Positions 35,446 through 44,941 of a DNA stretch of 64,000 nucleotides are shown piece after piece. Origin of the DNA: CAWHXG01 sp963833235 (GTDB lineage: Bacteria > Pseudomonadota > Alphaproteobacteria > Rhodobacterales > Rhodobacteraceae); the NCBI GenBank assembly GCA_963833235.1, contig CAWHXG010000001.1:372001-436000 (forward strand), read 5' to 3'. Position 1 is the stretch's first letter. Each line of letters begins with the position of its first letter. Under the pieces are notes generated by a model. It saw only the letters and a list, made by a program, of their open reading frames with translations. It was not told where the DNA came from and ran no database searches. The position numbers were made by a program, and so were the translations under genes.

Positions 35446-36302
35446 CCGATCAGGCCTACAACTTCGCCTATCTCGACGAGCAGACCAAGCGGATGATCCG
35501 CCGCGCCATCCTCAAGGCCATCGCGATCCCCGGCTATCAGGTGCCCTTCGCCAGCCGCGAGATGCCGATGCCCTACGGCTGGGGCACCGGCGGCGTGCAG
35601 GTCACGGCCGCGACGCTGACGCCGGAAGACCGCCTGAAGGTGATCGACCAGGGGGCGGACGACACCACCAACGCCGTCTCGATCCGCAAGTTCTTCCAGA
35701 AGACGGCCGGCATCGAGACCACCACCGCCACGGCCCGCGCGACCGTGATCCAGACCCGCCACCGCATCCCCGAAGAGCCGCTGACCGAGGACCAGATCCT
35801 CGTCTACCAGGTGCCGATCCCCGAGCCGCTCCGGTTCCTCGAGCCCCGCGAGACGGAGACGCGCAAGATGCACGCGCTGGAGGAATACGGCCTGATGCAC
35901 GTGCGGCTCTACGAGGACATCGCGCGCCACGGCCATATCGCCACGTCCTACGCCTATCCGGTGAAGGTCGAGGGGCGCTATGTGATGGACCCGTCGCCGA
36001 TCCCGAAATTCGACAACCCGAAGCTGCAGATGGCGGCGATCCAGCTCTTCGGCGCCGGGCGCGAGCAGCGCATCTACGCGATCCCGCCGCACACGCGGGT
36101 AAGCTCGCTGGATTTCGAGGATCATCCCTTCGATCCCTCCAAGGCGCCGCACCCGTGCGGCCTCTGCGGCGCCGGGAACGCCTATCTCGACGAGATCGTC
36201 ACCGACGATCGCGGCGGCCGGCTCTTCGCCTGCTCCGACACGGATTTCTGCGAACGGCGGCGCGAGGCGGGGCATCGCGGCACCGCGGAGCCCCTGGCAT
36301 GA
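35442..36302 (+). CDS. phnJ: C-P lyase catalytic subunit PhnJ (radical SAM)
   Basis: 286 residues. The iron-sulfur ligands follow the PhnJ spacing C-x2-C-x21-C: C239, C242 and C264, with the additional catalytic Cys at 270 (CSDTDFC). The conserved Gly31 in IPGYQVPFASREMPMPYGWG corresponds to the glycine that carries the radical. PhnJ cleaves the carbon-phosphorus bond. It starts at a GTG overlapping the HAD gene stop and ends overlapping phnK. Confidence 0.96.
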   Translation: MTDQAYNFAYLDEQTKRMIRRAILKAIAIPGYQVPFASREMPMPYGWGTGGVQVTAATLTPEDRLKVIDQGADDTTNAVSIRKFFQKTAGIETTTATARATVIQTRHRIPEEPLTEDQILVYQVPIPEPLRFLEPRETETRKMHALEEYGLMHVRLYEDIARHGHIATSYAYPVKVEGRYVMDPSPIPKFDNPKLQMAAIQLFGAGREQRIYAIPPHTRVSSLDFEDHPFDPSKAPHPCGLCGAGNAYLDEIVTDDRGGRLFACSDTDFCERRREAGHRGTAEPLA

Positions 36303-37069
36303 CCCCGCTTCTGAGCGTCCGCGCGCTGAGCAAGGCCTACGGGCGGCAGATCGGATGCGCCGACATCTCGTTCGAGCTGCGCCCCGGCGAGGTCCTCGGC
36401 ATCGTCGGCGAAAGCGGGTCGGGCAAATCCACCCTGCTCTCCTGCCTCGCCGGGCATCTGGCCCCCGATGCCGGGCAGGTGGTCTTCGACACCCGCGCCG
36501 AGGGCCCCCGGGACGTTCTGCGGATGTCCGAGCCCGAGCGGCGGATGCTGGGTCGCACCGACTGGGCCTTCGTGCACCAGAACCCCCGCGACGGGCTCCG
36601 CATGGCGGTCAGCGCCGGCGGCAACGTGGGCGAACGCCTGATGGCCGTGGGCGCCCGGCACTACGGCCAGATCCGCGCGGCCGCCGAAGACTGGCTGGGC
36701 CGCGTCGAGATCGCGGCGGGCCGGATCGACGACCGCCCGTCGACCTTCTCGGGAGGCATGCAGCAGCGGCTGCAGATCGCGCGGAACCTGGTCACCGGGC
36801 CGCGCCTCATCTTCATGGACGAGCCGACGGGCGGCCTCGACGTCAGCGTGCAGGCCCGGCTTCTCGATCTGCTGCGCGGCCTGGTGCGCGACCTCGGGCT
36901 CTCGGTCATCGTCGTCACCCACGACCTCGCCGTCGCCCGCCTGCTGGCGCAGCGCCTGATGGTCATGAAGGACGGGCGCGTGATCGAGACCGGGCTGACC
37001 GACCAGGTGCTCGACGACCCGCAGCACGTCTATACCCAGCTTCTCGTGTCCTCGATCCTGCAGGCCTGA
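36299..37069 (+). CDS. phnK: C-P lyase associated ATPase PhnK
   Basis: 256 residues, an ABC-type ATPase without membrane partner: Walker A GESGSGKS, QNPRDGLRMAVSAGGNVGER (typical of PhnK), signature TFSGGMQQRLQ, Walker B LIFMDEPTGGLDV and VVTHDLAV. It docks on the PhnGHIJ core. Starts overlap phnJ by four bases. Confidence 0.95.
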   Translation: MTPLLSVRALSKAYGRQIGCADISFELRPGEVLGIVGESGSGKSTLLSCLAGHLAPDAGQVVFDTRAEGPRDVLRMSEPERRMLGRTDWAFVHQNPRDGLRMAVSAGGNVGERLMAVGARHYGQIRAAAEDWLGRVEIAAGRIDDRPSTFSGGMQQRLQIARNLVTGPRLIFMDEPTGGLDVSVQARLLDLLRGLVRDLGLSVIVVTHDLAVARLLAQRLMVMKDGRVIETGLTDQVLDDPQHVYTQLLVSSILQA

Positions 37070-37755
37070 TGATGATAGCGCTCTCCAACGTCGGCAAATC
37101 CTTCGTCCTGCACAATCAGGGGGCCGCGCGGATCCCGGTCCTCGCCGCGGCGTCGTTCTCGGTCGCGCCCGGCGAATGCGTGGCCCTCACGGGGGTCTCG
37201 GGCTCCGGCAAGTCGACCCTGATGCGCGTGATCTACGGCAATTACCTGGCCGGGTCGGGCAGCGTCCGCGTCGGCGGGCTCGATGTGGCCCGGGCCGCCC
37301 CGCACGAGATCATCGAGCTGCGGCGCACGACGCTCGGCTATGTCAGTCAGTTCCTGCGCGTCATCCCCCGCGTGCCGACCGTCGATGTGGTGGCAGAGCC
37401 CCTGCGGGCCGTGGGCGTCGACGCGGCATCGGCCCGGCAGGCCGCGCAGCGCCTGCTCGCACGGCTGAACATCCCCGAACGGCTCTGGCCGCTGTCCCCC
37501 ACGACCTTCTCGGGCGGCGAGCAGCAGCGGGTCAACGTGGCGCGCGGTTTCGCGCACGCGTTCCCGGCCCTGCTGCTCGACGAGCCCACGGCCAGCCTCG
37601 ACGGCGCGAACCGCGAGGTCGTGCTGGAATTGATCGAGGCCGCCAAGGCGCGCGGCGCGGCCCTGCTGGGCATCTTCCACGACGAGGCGGCCCGCGACCG
37701 GGTCTGCGACCGGGTCGTCGACGTCACCCGCTTCACCCCGTCCGCCGCGACCTGA
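37069..37755 (+). CDS. phnL: C-P lyase associated ATPase PhnL
   Basis: 228 residues: FVLHNQGAARIPVLAAASFS, Walker A GVSGSGKS, YVSQFLRVIPRVPTVDVVAE, signature FSGGEQQRVNVARG, Walker B LLLDEPTASLD and FHDEAARDRVCDRVVDV, all typical of PhnL. Start at 37069 overlaps the phnK stop; Met2 at 37072 is equally possible. phnM and phnN do not follow here and must be elsewhere if the pathway is complete. The next 205 bases contain no gene. Confidence 0.95.
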   Translation: MMIALSNVGKSFVLHNQGAARIPVLAAASFSVAPGECVALTGVSGSGKSTLMRVIYGNYLAGSGSVRVGGLDVARAAPHEIIELRRTTLGYVSQFLRVIPRVPTVDVVAEPLRAVGVDAASARQAAQRLLARLNIPERLWPLSPTTFSGGEQQRVNVARGFAHAFPALLLDEPTASLDGANREVVLELIEAAKARGAALLGIFHDEAARDRVCDRVVDVTRFTPSAAT

Positions 37756-37960
37756 ACGCGCGGCGCGGGACCGAAACGCAAGCCCCGGTGAACAGGGCCG
37801 AACACCGGCGACCGCACGCCACGCCGCCGGGCTGGCCCAGGCCGAACGGGCGTGCGCTCCGGACATCCGCAGACCGGTGCGGCGCGGCACCCGTTCAGCC
37901 GCATGGCTGTGGAAAGGCCGGTCGGCCGCCCGGGGCGCTGCGCATCGGTTGACCGCCGCG

Positions 37961-38719
37961 CTACCCGCACGCCCCCGCCCCGCCAAGCAGCACCAGGCCG
38001 AACGCCTCGCCCAGCGCCACGGCGCCCACGCCCAGCACCGCGAACAGCACCACGAACGCGCAGAACCGCGCCAGCGACAGCCCCGCGGCGCGGCGCATCG
38101 CCCGCAGGAACGCCACGCCATAGACGGCGTAGACGGCAAACAGCGGCAGCGACAGCGCGACATAGGCCCCCGCGGCCAGCATCGCCCGGCGCGGGGCCGC
38201 GTCATAGGCCGCCTCCACCTGCGCCCAGATGTCGAGGACCGAGGCGATCTCGCCGCAGCCGGACCGCGCGTCGACCATGATCGCCTGCAGCGGCAGGCTC
38301 GCCGTCTCGACGATGGCGAAAAGCACCAGCACCAGCAGCGCATGGACGGGCAGCACCGCGCCCCAGACATAGGCGGTCGCCGTCAGGCTCTGGCCGATGC
38401 GCAGCCGCCCGCCGACGATCCTGGCCGACCAGAAGGCGGCGAGCGACAGGCAGGCCAGCACCGCGCCCTCGTTCAGCAGAAAGGCCGCGAAGTACACCGC
38501 CTCGTCGGCCGACCGGGCATAGGCGATGTAGGACACGATGCTGGCCAGCGTCGCCGAGATCGCCCAGAACGCGGTGGCGTCGGGGGCCAGCCCGCCCTGG
38601 CGGACGCGCGCCGCGACCTCCTCGACGGGCGCCGCGAGGATCGCCCAGACCAGGCCCGGATACCGCGGCAGCAGGCCGGCAAGGCGCGCCCCGAGCTTGC
38701 CGATACCGTCTCCGATCAT
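37961..38719 (-). CDS. Yip1-like multi-pass membrane protein
   Basis: 252 residues with about five to six hydrophobic segments (ATAFWAISATLASIVSYIAY, YFAAFLLNEGAVLACLSLAA, VWGAVLPVHALLVLVLFAIV, AYVALSLPLFAVYAVYGVAF, FVVLFAVLGVGAVALGEAFG). The arrangement resembles Yip1 domain proteins of alphaproteobacteria. The ATG at 38719 precedes MIGDGIGKLGARLAGLLPRY; longer frames are Arg-rich and non-conserved. Function is unknown. Confidence 0.75.
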   Translation of the reverse strand: MIGDGIGKLGARLAGLLPRYPGLVWAILAAPVEEVAARVRQGGLAPDATAFWAISATLASIVSYIAYARSADEAVYFAAFLLNEGAVLACLSLAAFWSARIVGGRLRIGQSLTATAYVWGAVLPVHALLVLVLFAIVETASLPLQAIMVDARSGCGEIASVLDIWAQVEAAYDAAPRRAMLAAGAYVALSLPLFAVYAVYGVAFLRAMRRAAGLSLARFCAFVVLFAVLGVGAVALGEAFGLVLLGGAGACG

Positions 38720-38825
38720 CGCGTCCCCTCCCGTCCCGCAGGGCTGCCCGCCCTCTGTGCCGGGGGCCCGCCGGGACGGCGGAAGGGTAGCATCGATCGC
38801 GGCCGCCGCGTAGGCCGGGTTTTCC

Positions 38826-39260
38826 TCAGCCGGCGTTCCCCAGGCCCTCGCGCATCTCCTCCTGGAACCGCGCCAGCGCCGCCTCGCCCTCGCGCACCTC
38901 GGCGATCCGCATCTGCGCATAGGTCGCCAGGATCCGGCTGACCCGCGCCTGGTAACCCGGCCCCATCGCGCGGTAGAACTTCGCCACGCTCTCGTCCAGC
39001 CGCAGGGTCACCTTCACCTTCGGCTCCCACACGTCCACGTCCTGCTCCAGCGTCGCCCAGGCCTCCGGCACCACCTGCTCCGCCTCGGCATAGGGCCCCG
39101 CACCCTCGAAGCTCAGCGCGTGGGTGTGCAGGATCAGCCGCTCGTAGGCCAGGCGGCGGGTCTTGCTGCGCCCCACCGCCGGCATCTGCCGGTGGGCGGC
39201 CGGCGGGGCGCTGCGGCTGCTCTCGGCGCGGGTCAGGCTGGGGCGGGTTCGGCTGGGCAT
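38826..39260 (-). CDS. BrnA-like antitoxin domain protein
   Basis: 144 residues. The C-terminal half carries VKVTLRLDESVAKFYRAMGP and GYQARVSRILATYAQMRIAE, the ribbon-helix-helix pattern of BrnA antitoxins. The N-terminal half is basic and unrecognised. In BrnT/BrnA modules the toxin gene lies immediately upstream of the antitoxin, but the bases upstream here hold no RelE-like protein. It may act as a stand-alone DNA-binding regulator. Confidence 0.7.
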   Translation of the reverse strand: MPSRTRPSLTRAESSRSAPPAAHRQMPAVGRSKTRRLAYERLILHTHALSFEGAGPYAEAEQVVPEAWATLEQDVDVWEPKVKVTLRLDESVAKFYRAMGPGYQARVSRILATYAQMRIAEVREGEAALARFQEEMREGLGNAG

Positions 39261-39492
39261 CGGCGCGGGTCTCCTCTCGGCTGTCCGGCCTCTCTACCCC
39301 GGCAGGCCTTCAGATCCCGTCACCCGACCGTGCGCAGGGGTCCGACACATCGCCGACACAAAGCCGACCGAACGCCGACACTTGCGCGGCGGCCAACAAT
39401 CGGGCATATACCCCCCGGCGAACGTTACCTCTTTCGACCCACTGTTTTCCTTCATCGGCTACAGTCAATCGATCTTGCTCTGACCTAGCCGC

Positions 39493-39515
39493 GCTGCCGC
39501 ACTTCCGCGGGCAGC
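39493..39515 (+). promoter_or_regulatory. Hairpin in the cspA leader
   Basis: GCTGCC (39493-39498) pairs with GGCAGC (39510-39515), with an inner GC/GC pair around ACTTCC, ending 20 bases before the cspA start codon and just ahead of its GAAGGAG ribosome site. Cold-shock genes often have structured leaders; any thermosensing role here is inference. Confidence 0.4.
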
Positions 39516-39535
39516 ATTTCTGAAGGAGACTCACG

Positions 39536-39742
39536 ATGGCCAATGGCACCGTGAAATGGTTCAATGCTACCAAAGGCTTCGGCTTCATCGAGCCCGAAGG
39601 CGGCAAGAAGGACGTGTTCGTCCACATCTCGGCTCTCGAGCGTTCGGGCCTCAGCAGCCTCGACGACGGTCAGAAGGTCAGCTTCGATATCGAATCGGGC
39701 CGCGACGGTCGCGAAAGCGCGACGAACCTGCAAAAGCTCTGA
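39536..39742 (+). CDS. cspA: Cold shock protein (CspA family)
   Basis: 68 residues with both nucleic-acid-binding motifs: RNP1 KGFGFIEP and RNP2 VFVHISAL, after the family start MANGTVKWFNATKGFGFI. It binds single-stranded RNA and DNA and acts as an RNA chaperone. The ribosome site GAAGGAG lies 8 bases before the ATG. It converges on the ParA-like gene. Confidence 0.95.
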   Translation: MANGTVKWFNATKGFGFIEPEGGKKDVFVHISALERSGLSSLDDGQKVSFDIESGRDGRESATNLQKL

Positions 39743-39783
39743 TCTCGGCCGGCGGGGCAACCCGCTGATGAGATTTCGCAAAA

Positions 39784-39811
39784 TTACCCCCGGCCCCGAA
39801 AGGCGGCCGGG
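39784..39811 (-). terminator. Terminator of the ParA-like gene
   Basis: CCCGGCC (39789-39795) pairs with GGCCGGG (39805-39811) around an inner CC-GAAA-GG tetraloop stem. On the minus strand it starts 10 bases after the ParA-like stop and is followed by GGGTAATTTT, a short T-run. Confidence 0.55.
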
Positions 39812-39820
39812 CGTCCCCGG

Positions 39821-40450
39821 CTAGAGCATCCCCAGGATCTCGTCCGCCAGCGCCGCGATCTCGGCGGCCGCAGTGCCGGCACCCGGCCGCTCGGCCACGC
39901 CCCGGCCCTCGCCCAGCGCCTCGGCATAGGCCACCCGGTGGCCCAGCACCGTCTGCGCCAGCGCGCCGCCCTCCAACCCCTTCAAGGCGCTCAGGATCTC
40001 GCCGGTCAGCCGCGCCCGCGAAGAGGCCCGGTTCAGCACCGTCATCGCCCGCCGATCCACCCGCGCCGCCATCTCCAGCACCAATTCCGTCGCCCACAGG
40101 TCCATCCGGCTTGGCCCCACCGGCACCAGGATCAGATCGCTCTCCCGCAGCGCCGGGCGCAGGTCGCTGTCGATCTTCGGCGGCGTGTCGATCAGCACGA
40201 AGTCGTTGGTCCGCTTCAGCTTTTCGCACTCGTAGGCCACCCCCCAGGCACTCGCCGTGGCGAACTCCAGCCCCGGATCGCCCTGCTCCCGCCGTGCCAT
40301 GAACCAGCGCCCCAGCGACCCCTGCGGGTCGGTGTCCAGCACCGCCACGGCATGCCCGCGCCGTGCCAGCTCCACCGCCAGATTGGCCGCCAGCGTCGTC
40401 TTGCCGCTGCCGCCCTTCTGCTGGGCCACCGTGATCGTGCGCCCGGGCAT
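39821..40450 (-). CDS. ParA family ATPase
   Basis: 209 residues. The deviant Walker A KGGSGKTT follows MPGRTITVAQQ; then come Walker A' region VLDTDPQGSLGRWF, Walker B DFVLIDTPPK and the VPVGPSRMDLWAT loop. It belongs to the short ParA/MinD-like ATPases that position plasmids, chromosomes or protein clusters. No parB or parS is adjacent, so a cargo other than the chromosome is likely. Confidence 0.9.
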   Translation of the reverse strand: MPGRTITVAQQKGGSGKTTLAANLAVELARRGHAVAVLDTDPQGSLGRWFMARREQGDPGLEFATASAWGVAYECEKLKRTNDFVLIDTPPKIDSDLRPALRESDLILVPVGPSRMDLWATELVLEMAARVDRRAMTVLNRASSRARLTGEILSALKGLEGGALAQTVLGHRVAYAEALGEGRGVAERPGAGTAAAEIAALADEILGML

Positions 40451-40815
40451 CGCAGGTCTCCTGACAGGTTCGCATGGCCTCCCTACGGGCCGGCCGGCGC
40501 GCCGTCCAGACCGAGCGAAGGCGCCATTCGGCCGCCAAGGTCGGCCAGATGTGCGAACCGTTTACGGAATGTCATTGATTTTCCGGCAAACCGGCGCGGA
40601 TTGACCCGAGCAATATCGAAGCAAACCGCCCGATCACCCCATTCTCCCGTTCTCCCCTGCGACGCGGGCAATCCATAGGACCAACCTCCCGCGCCGGCGA
40701 ACCACCTCGTTCCATGGGCTGAACGTGTCAGTCCGCGCGCACCGAACATGCTGCGCTCATCGAAGGACACGGCGTCACGCACGCAACCCACTGAAAATGT
40801 ACGGTAATATCGGCC
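40451..40815. other. 365-base intergenic region upstream of the ParA-like gene
   Basis: No gene is supported. The middle (about 40555-40640) is less GC-rich than its surroundings and could carry the promoter for the ParA-like gene. Nothing more specific was recognised. Confidence 0.35.
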
Positions 40816-41829
40816 TCAGGCCGCATCCGAAGCACGAAGGCTCGAAGCGGGCGGCGCATACAACCCCGCCACCTGCCCGCGCAGCGAGACCAGCGACAGC
40901 ACGGTGTCGATCACCGGCGTCGCGGTCTTGGTGACGCGCCCCAGCTCCTGAACGGAGCCCAGCAGCGCGTCGATCTCCATCGGGCGCCCGGCCTCCAGAT
41001 CCTGCAGCATCGAGGTCCGGTGCGCGCCCACCGCGGCGCCGCCGTCGATCCGGCGCTCCACGTCTATCGGGAACTTGACGCCCAGCTTCTCCGCGATCTC
41101 TTGCGCCTCCAGCATCATTCCCCGCGCCACCGCCCGCGTGCCCGGATCGGTGCACAGCACGTCCAGCGTCGCATGGGTCAGGGCCGAGATCGGATTGAAC
41201 GAAAGGTTGCCCCAAAGCTTCACCCAGATCTCGTCGCGCAGCCGCGGGCGCACCGGCGCCTTCAGCCCCGCCTCCGTCAGGGCCTGCGACAGCCGCACCG
41301 CCCGCTCAGATTTCTCCCCCGAGGGCTCGCCGAGCGAAAACCGGTTGCCCTCCACGTGCCGCACCAGCCCCGGCTCGGCAACTTCGGCCGCCGGATACAC
41401 CACGCAACCCAGCACCCGGTCGGGGCCGAACCCGTCCCACTGCGCATTGCCCGGATCGACGCTGGCCAGCCGGGTCCCTTCGTAAGGCCCGGAAAGCTCA
41501 TGGAAATACCACCACGGCACGCCGTTCACGCCGCTCACAATGGTGGTCTGCGGCCCGATCAGCGGTTGCATCTTGCCCACCACCGGCGGCACCGAATGCG
41601 CCTTGAGCGTCACGATCACGTAGTCCTGCGGGCCGAGCTCGGCGGGGTCGTCCGTCGCGGTCACGTCGACCCGGCGTTCCTCGCCCTCCTCGATCAGCCG
41701 CAGCCCTTTGTCGCGCATCGCCGCCAGGTGCGGCCCGCGGGCGACCAGGCTCACATCCGCTCCCGCCTGGGCCAGCTTTGCGCCCATGTAGCCGCCGATC
41801 GCGCCGGCGCCGAAGACGCAGATCTTCAT
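40816..41829 (-). CDS. panE: 2-dehydropantoate 2-reductase family protein
   Basis: 337 residues. It has an N-terminal NADP-binding GAGAIGGYMGAKLAQAGADV, then VTLKAHSV, and a C-terminal helical domain with the catalytic Lys in DEIWVKLWGNLSFNPISALT. The family includes PanE (pantothenate synthesis) and other 2-keto acid reductases. Here it is the last gene of a run with a tricarboxylate-type transporter and an acyl-CoA ligase, so a catabolic keto-acid reductase is as likely as PanE proper. Confidence 0.85.
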   Translation of the reverse strand: MKICVFGAGAIGGYMGAKLAQAGADVSLVARGPHLAAMRDKGLRLIEEGEERRVDVTATDDPAELGPQDYVIVTLKAHSVPPVVGKMQPLIGPQTTIVSGVNGVPWWYFHELSGPYEGTRLASVDPGNAQWDGFGPDRVLGCVVYPAAEVAEPGLVRHVEGNRFSLGEPSGEKSERAVRLSQALTEAGLKAPVRPRLRDEIWVKLWGNLSFNPISALTHATLDVLCTDPGTRAVARGMMLEAQEIAEKLGVKFPIDVERRIDGGAAVGAHRTSMLQDLEAGRPMEIDALLGSVQELGRVTKTATPVIDTVLSLVSLRGQVAGLYAPPASSLRASDAA

Positions 41830-41833
41830 AGGA

Positions 41834-43377
41834 TCAGGCCGCCTTCTCGGTCAGGCCAAGCTTCTCAGCCAGGCCGATCCGCTGCATCTTGCCCGTGGCC
41901 CCCTTGGGAATCTCATCCAGGATCAGCACCTTGCGCGGCACCTTGAAATCCGCCATCCGCTCTGCCGCGAAGTCGCGGATCTCGCGCTCGGTCGCCTCGG
42001 CCCCCTCCCGCAGCACCACCGCCGCGGCCACCTCCTCGCCCAGCTTCGGATGCGGAAGGGCGAATGTCACGACCTGCGCGATCGCCGGATGGTCCATCAG
42101 GACGCTGTCGACCTCCAGCGGGCTGACCTTCTCGCCGCCGCGATTGATGATCTCCTTCAGGCGCCCGGTCAGGTGCAGGTAGCCCTCGGCGTCGAGGGCG
42201 CCCTGATCGCCGGTGCGGAACCACCGCTCGCCCTCTACGTAGAAGAAGTTCTTCTCGTTGGCTTCCTCGTTGCCCTCGTAGCCCGGTGTCACGTTCGGCC
42301 CCGAGATCACCACCTCGCCCACCGCCCCCTGCGCCAGCAGGGTCGCGGCGTCCTGATCGGCCACGGCCACCTTCGGCCCGGCGGCGATGCCCACCGATCC
42401 CGGCTTCTGCGCCGCGGGGGGCAGCGGGTTCGAGGCCATCTGATGCGCGGCCTCGGTCATCCCGTAGCCCTCGATCACCGGCGCGCCGAAGGTCTCGGCC
42501 AGCTCCGTCATCACCTGCGGCGGCAGCGAGGCGGAGGACGAGCGCAGGAACCGCAGCGGCACCCGGGCGACGATCTCGGCATTGCGCTTGGCGCGGCTCA
42601 GGATCGCCTGATGCATCGTCGGCACGGCGGTGTACCAGGTGGGCCGCGCGGCATCGAGCTGCCCGAAGAACTTCAGCGCGTCGAAGCCGGGCGCGCACCA
42701 CACCTGCCCCCCGCCGCAAGACTGGCCGAGACGGCGGCCACCAGCCCGTGGATGTGGAACAGCGGCATGACGTTCAGGCACCGGTCGTCCGGCGTCAGGG
42801 CCAGCGACGCGGCGATATGGCGGGCCGATGCGGCCACGTTGCTCTGCAGCAGCGGCACGATCTTGGGGCGCGATGTGGTGCCCGAGGTGTGCAGGATCAG
42901 CGCGATATCGCCCTCTTCCGGCGGCTCGCGCATCGCCACGTCGGGCAAATCGCCCTCGTTGCGCAGCGTAAAGCGCCCGGCGGGGTCGGCGGCCTCGAAA
43001 GCCAGGCGCAGCACCGCGGTGCCGTGCCGCTCCGCCGCCTCCAGCGCCGGGCCGTCGTAGCCCTCCGGCAGGATCAGCGCCTTGGCCTTGAGATCGGTCA
43101 GGTAGAATTCGAACTCGTCCGCCCGGTAGCCGGGGTTGAGCGGCGCGGTCGTCGCCACCTGCGCGACGCAGAAGAACGCCGCCGCCATTTCCGGCCCGTT
43201 GGGCAGCACGATCCCCACCCGGTCGCCCCGGCCCACCCCGGCGGCGTAAAGCGCTTCGGCCACCGCCGCCGCCTGCTCCCGCAGCCCGCCATAGCTAAGC
43301 CAGCCGCGGTCGGGCGCGCCGATGGCGGGGGCATCGGCCGGGTGGTCGGCGATCAGGGCGGCAAGGGTCTGGGTCAT
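41834..43377 (-). CDS. Acyl-CoA synthetase (AMP-forming), frameshifted as sequenced
   Basis: An adenylate-forming ligase of about 514 residues. The N-terminal half carries LILHTSGTTSRPKIVPLLQS; the C-terminal half carries GYGMTEAAHQMASNPLPPAA, WFRTGDQGALDAEGY, LKEIINRGGEKVSPLEVDS and the catalytic Lys in PKGATGKMQRIG. The halves are in different frames, joined at a run of six G (42708-42713); a seventh G restores SLAAGGQVWCAPGFDALKFF. This is a classical homopolymer error. The TEAAHQMASNPLPP block resembles oxalyl/malonyl-CoA synthetase-like enzymes, but the substrate is uncertain. Confidence 0.9.
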
Positions 43378-43402
43378 CTGGGTCTCCCGAGGGTCGCGCT
43401 GC

Positions 43403-44923
43403 TCATTCGGCTGGCGAGACACCGCGGGCGCGACGGCCCCGGATATGCTTCGCCACCGGCAGCAAGAAGAAGATCGCGGCAATCGCCATGAAGCTGCCCG
43501 ACAGCGGAGAATCCACGAAGGTCAGGATGTTGCCCCTTTCGGCGATCAGCGCCTGACGGAAACTTTTCTCCATCAGCGGCCCGAGCACAAGGGCCAGGAC
43601 CAGCGGCGCCAGGGGGTAATGCGCCTTGCGCAGCAGGTAGCCGGCGATCCCGAAGCCCGCGATCAGCCAAACGTCGTGCATCTTCTGGGCCGGCGCGAAG
43701 CCGCCGACGATGCAGAGCACCAGCACGAAGGCGCAAAGGATCGTGAACGGCATCCTGAGCGCCCAGACGAAAAGCGGGATGAGCGCGAGGTTGATCAGCA
43801 CCGCCGCCACGTTGGCGGTGTAGAGCGAGGAGATCAGCCCCCACACGAATTCCGGCTGGTCGATGAACAGCATCGGCCCCGGCACCAGCCCCCACATGAC
43901 CATGCCGCCCAGCAGCAGCGCGGTGGTGGGCGAGCCGGGGATGCCGAGCGTCAGCATAGGCAAAAGCGATCCGGTGGAGGCGGCGTTGTTGGCCGTCTCC
44001 GGCGCCACCACGCCCTCCACCGCGCCCTTGCCGAAACGCTCCGGCGTCTTCGACATGGACCGCGCAATGCCGTAGCTCATCAGCGCCGCCGGGGTGGCCC
44101 CCGCCGCCGGCAGCATGCCCACGAAGAAGCCCAGCACCGAGCCGAAGGTCATCGTGCCGATGGTGCCCCGCAGGATGCGCAGGCTGGCCTTCATCTCGGC
44201 CCAGGTCACCTTGGCGGCCATGACGGTCGGCGCGGTCTTCTGGGTCTCGATCGTCCATAGAACCTCGCCGACCCCGTAGACCCCGATGGCCAGCACCAGA
44301 AAGCTGATGCCGGAGTAAAAGCCCGGCTGGTCGAAGAAGATCAGCCGCGGCTGGCCCGAGATCAGGTCCAGCCCCACCGTGGAGAGAACGAGGCCGAGGC
44401 AGATCATCGCCAACGTCTTCAGCACGTCGTCGCCGCCCAGCCCCACGAACGTGGTGAAGGCCAGCAGCACCAGCGCGAATTCCTCTGCCGGGCCGAACAT
44501 CAGCGCGATGTCGGCCAGCGGCGTGGCGAAGATGGTGAAGAGGATCACCGAGATCGTGCCGCCCACGAAGGAGGCCAGCGCGGCGGCGATCAGGGCCAGC
44601 CCGGCCTTGCCCTGCTGCGCGAGGGGCCGCCCGTCGAACGTCGTGGCCACGGCGGTGGAAGCGCCCGGGATGCCCAGCAGGATCGAGCTGATCGCGCCGC
44701 CGTACATCGCGCCGTAATAGATCGCGGCGAGGAAGATGATGGCCGACCCCGGCGGCACGATGAAGGTCAACGGCAACACGATCGCCACGCCGTTGACCGA
44801 ACCGAGCCCCGGCATCGCCCCGATGAAGAGGCCCGCGGTCACGCCCAGGATCACGATGGCGATGTTGAGGAAGGTCAGCGAGCTGCCGAAGCCGTCCATC
44901 AGGTGGATCCAAGTGTCCATCAT
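43403..44923 (-). CDS. tctA: Tripartite tricarboxylate transporter, large membrane subunit TctA
   Basis: 506 residues, about twelve membrane segments, with the TctA signature regions GAMPGLGSVNGVAIVLPLTF, AIYYGAMYGGAISSILLGIP, and FFVGMLPAAGATPAALMSYG. It is the transport channel of a TTT-type, binding-protein-dependent carboxylate importer. Order tctC-tctB-tctA is standard. Confidence 0.94.
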   Translation of the reverse strand: MMDTWIHLMDGFGSSLTFLNIAIVILGVTAGLFIGAMPGLGSVNGVAIVLPLTFIVPPGSAIIFLAAIYYGAMYGGAISSILLGIPGASTAVATTFDGRPLAQQGKAGLALIAAALASFVGGTISVILFTIFATPLADIALMFGPAEEFALVLLAFTTFVGLGGDDVLKTLAMICLGLVLSTVGLDLISGQPRLIFFDQPGFYSGISFLVLAIGVYGVGEVLWTIETQKTAPTVMAAKVTWAEMKASLRILRGTIGTMTFGSVLGFFVGMLPAAGATPAALMSYGIARSMSKTPERFGKGAVEGVVAPETANNAASTGSLLPMLTLGIPGSPTTALLLGGMVMWGLVPGPMLFIDQPEFVWGLISSLYTANVAAVLINLALIPLFVWALRMPFTILCAFVLVLCIVGGFAPAQKMHDVWLIAGFGIAGYLLRKAHYPLAPLVLALVLGPLMEKSFRQALIAERGNILTFVDSPLSGSFMAIAAIFFLLPVAKHIRGRRARGVSPAE

Positions 44924-44941
44924 GTCGCGGCGCCCCCGGGC

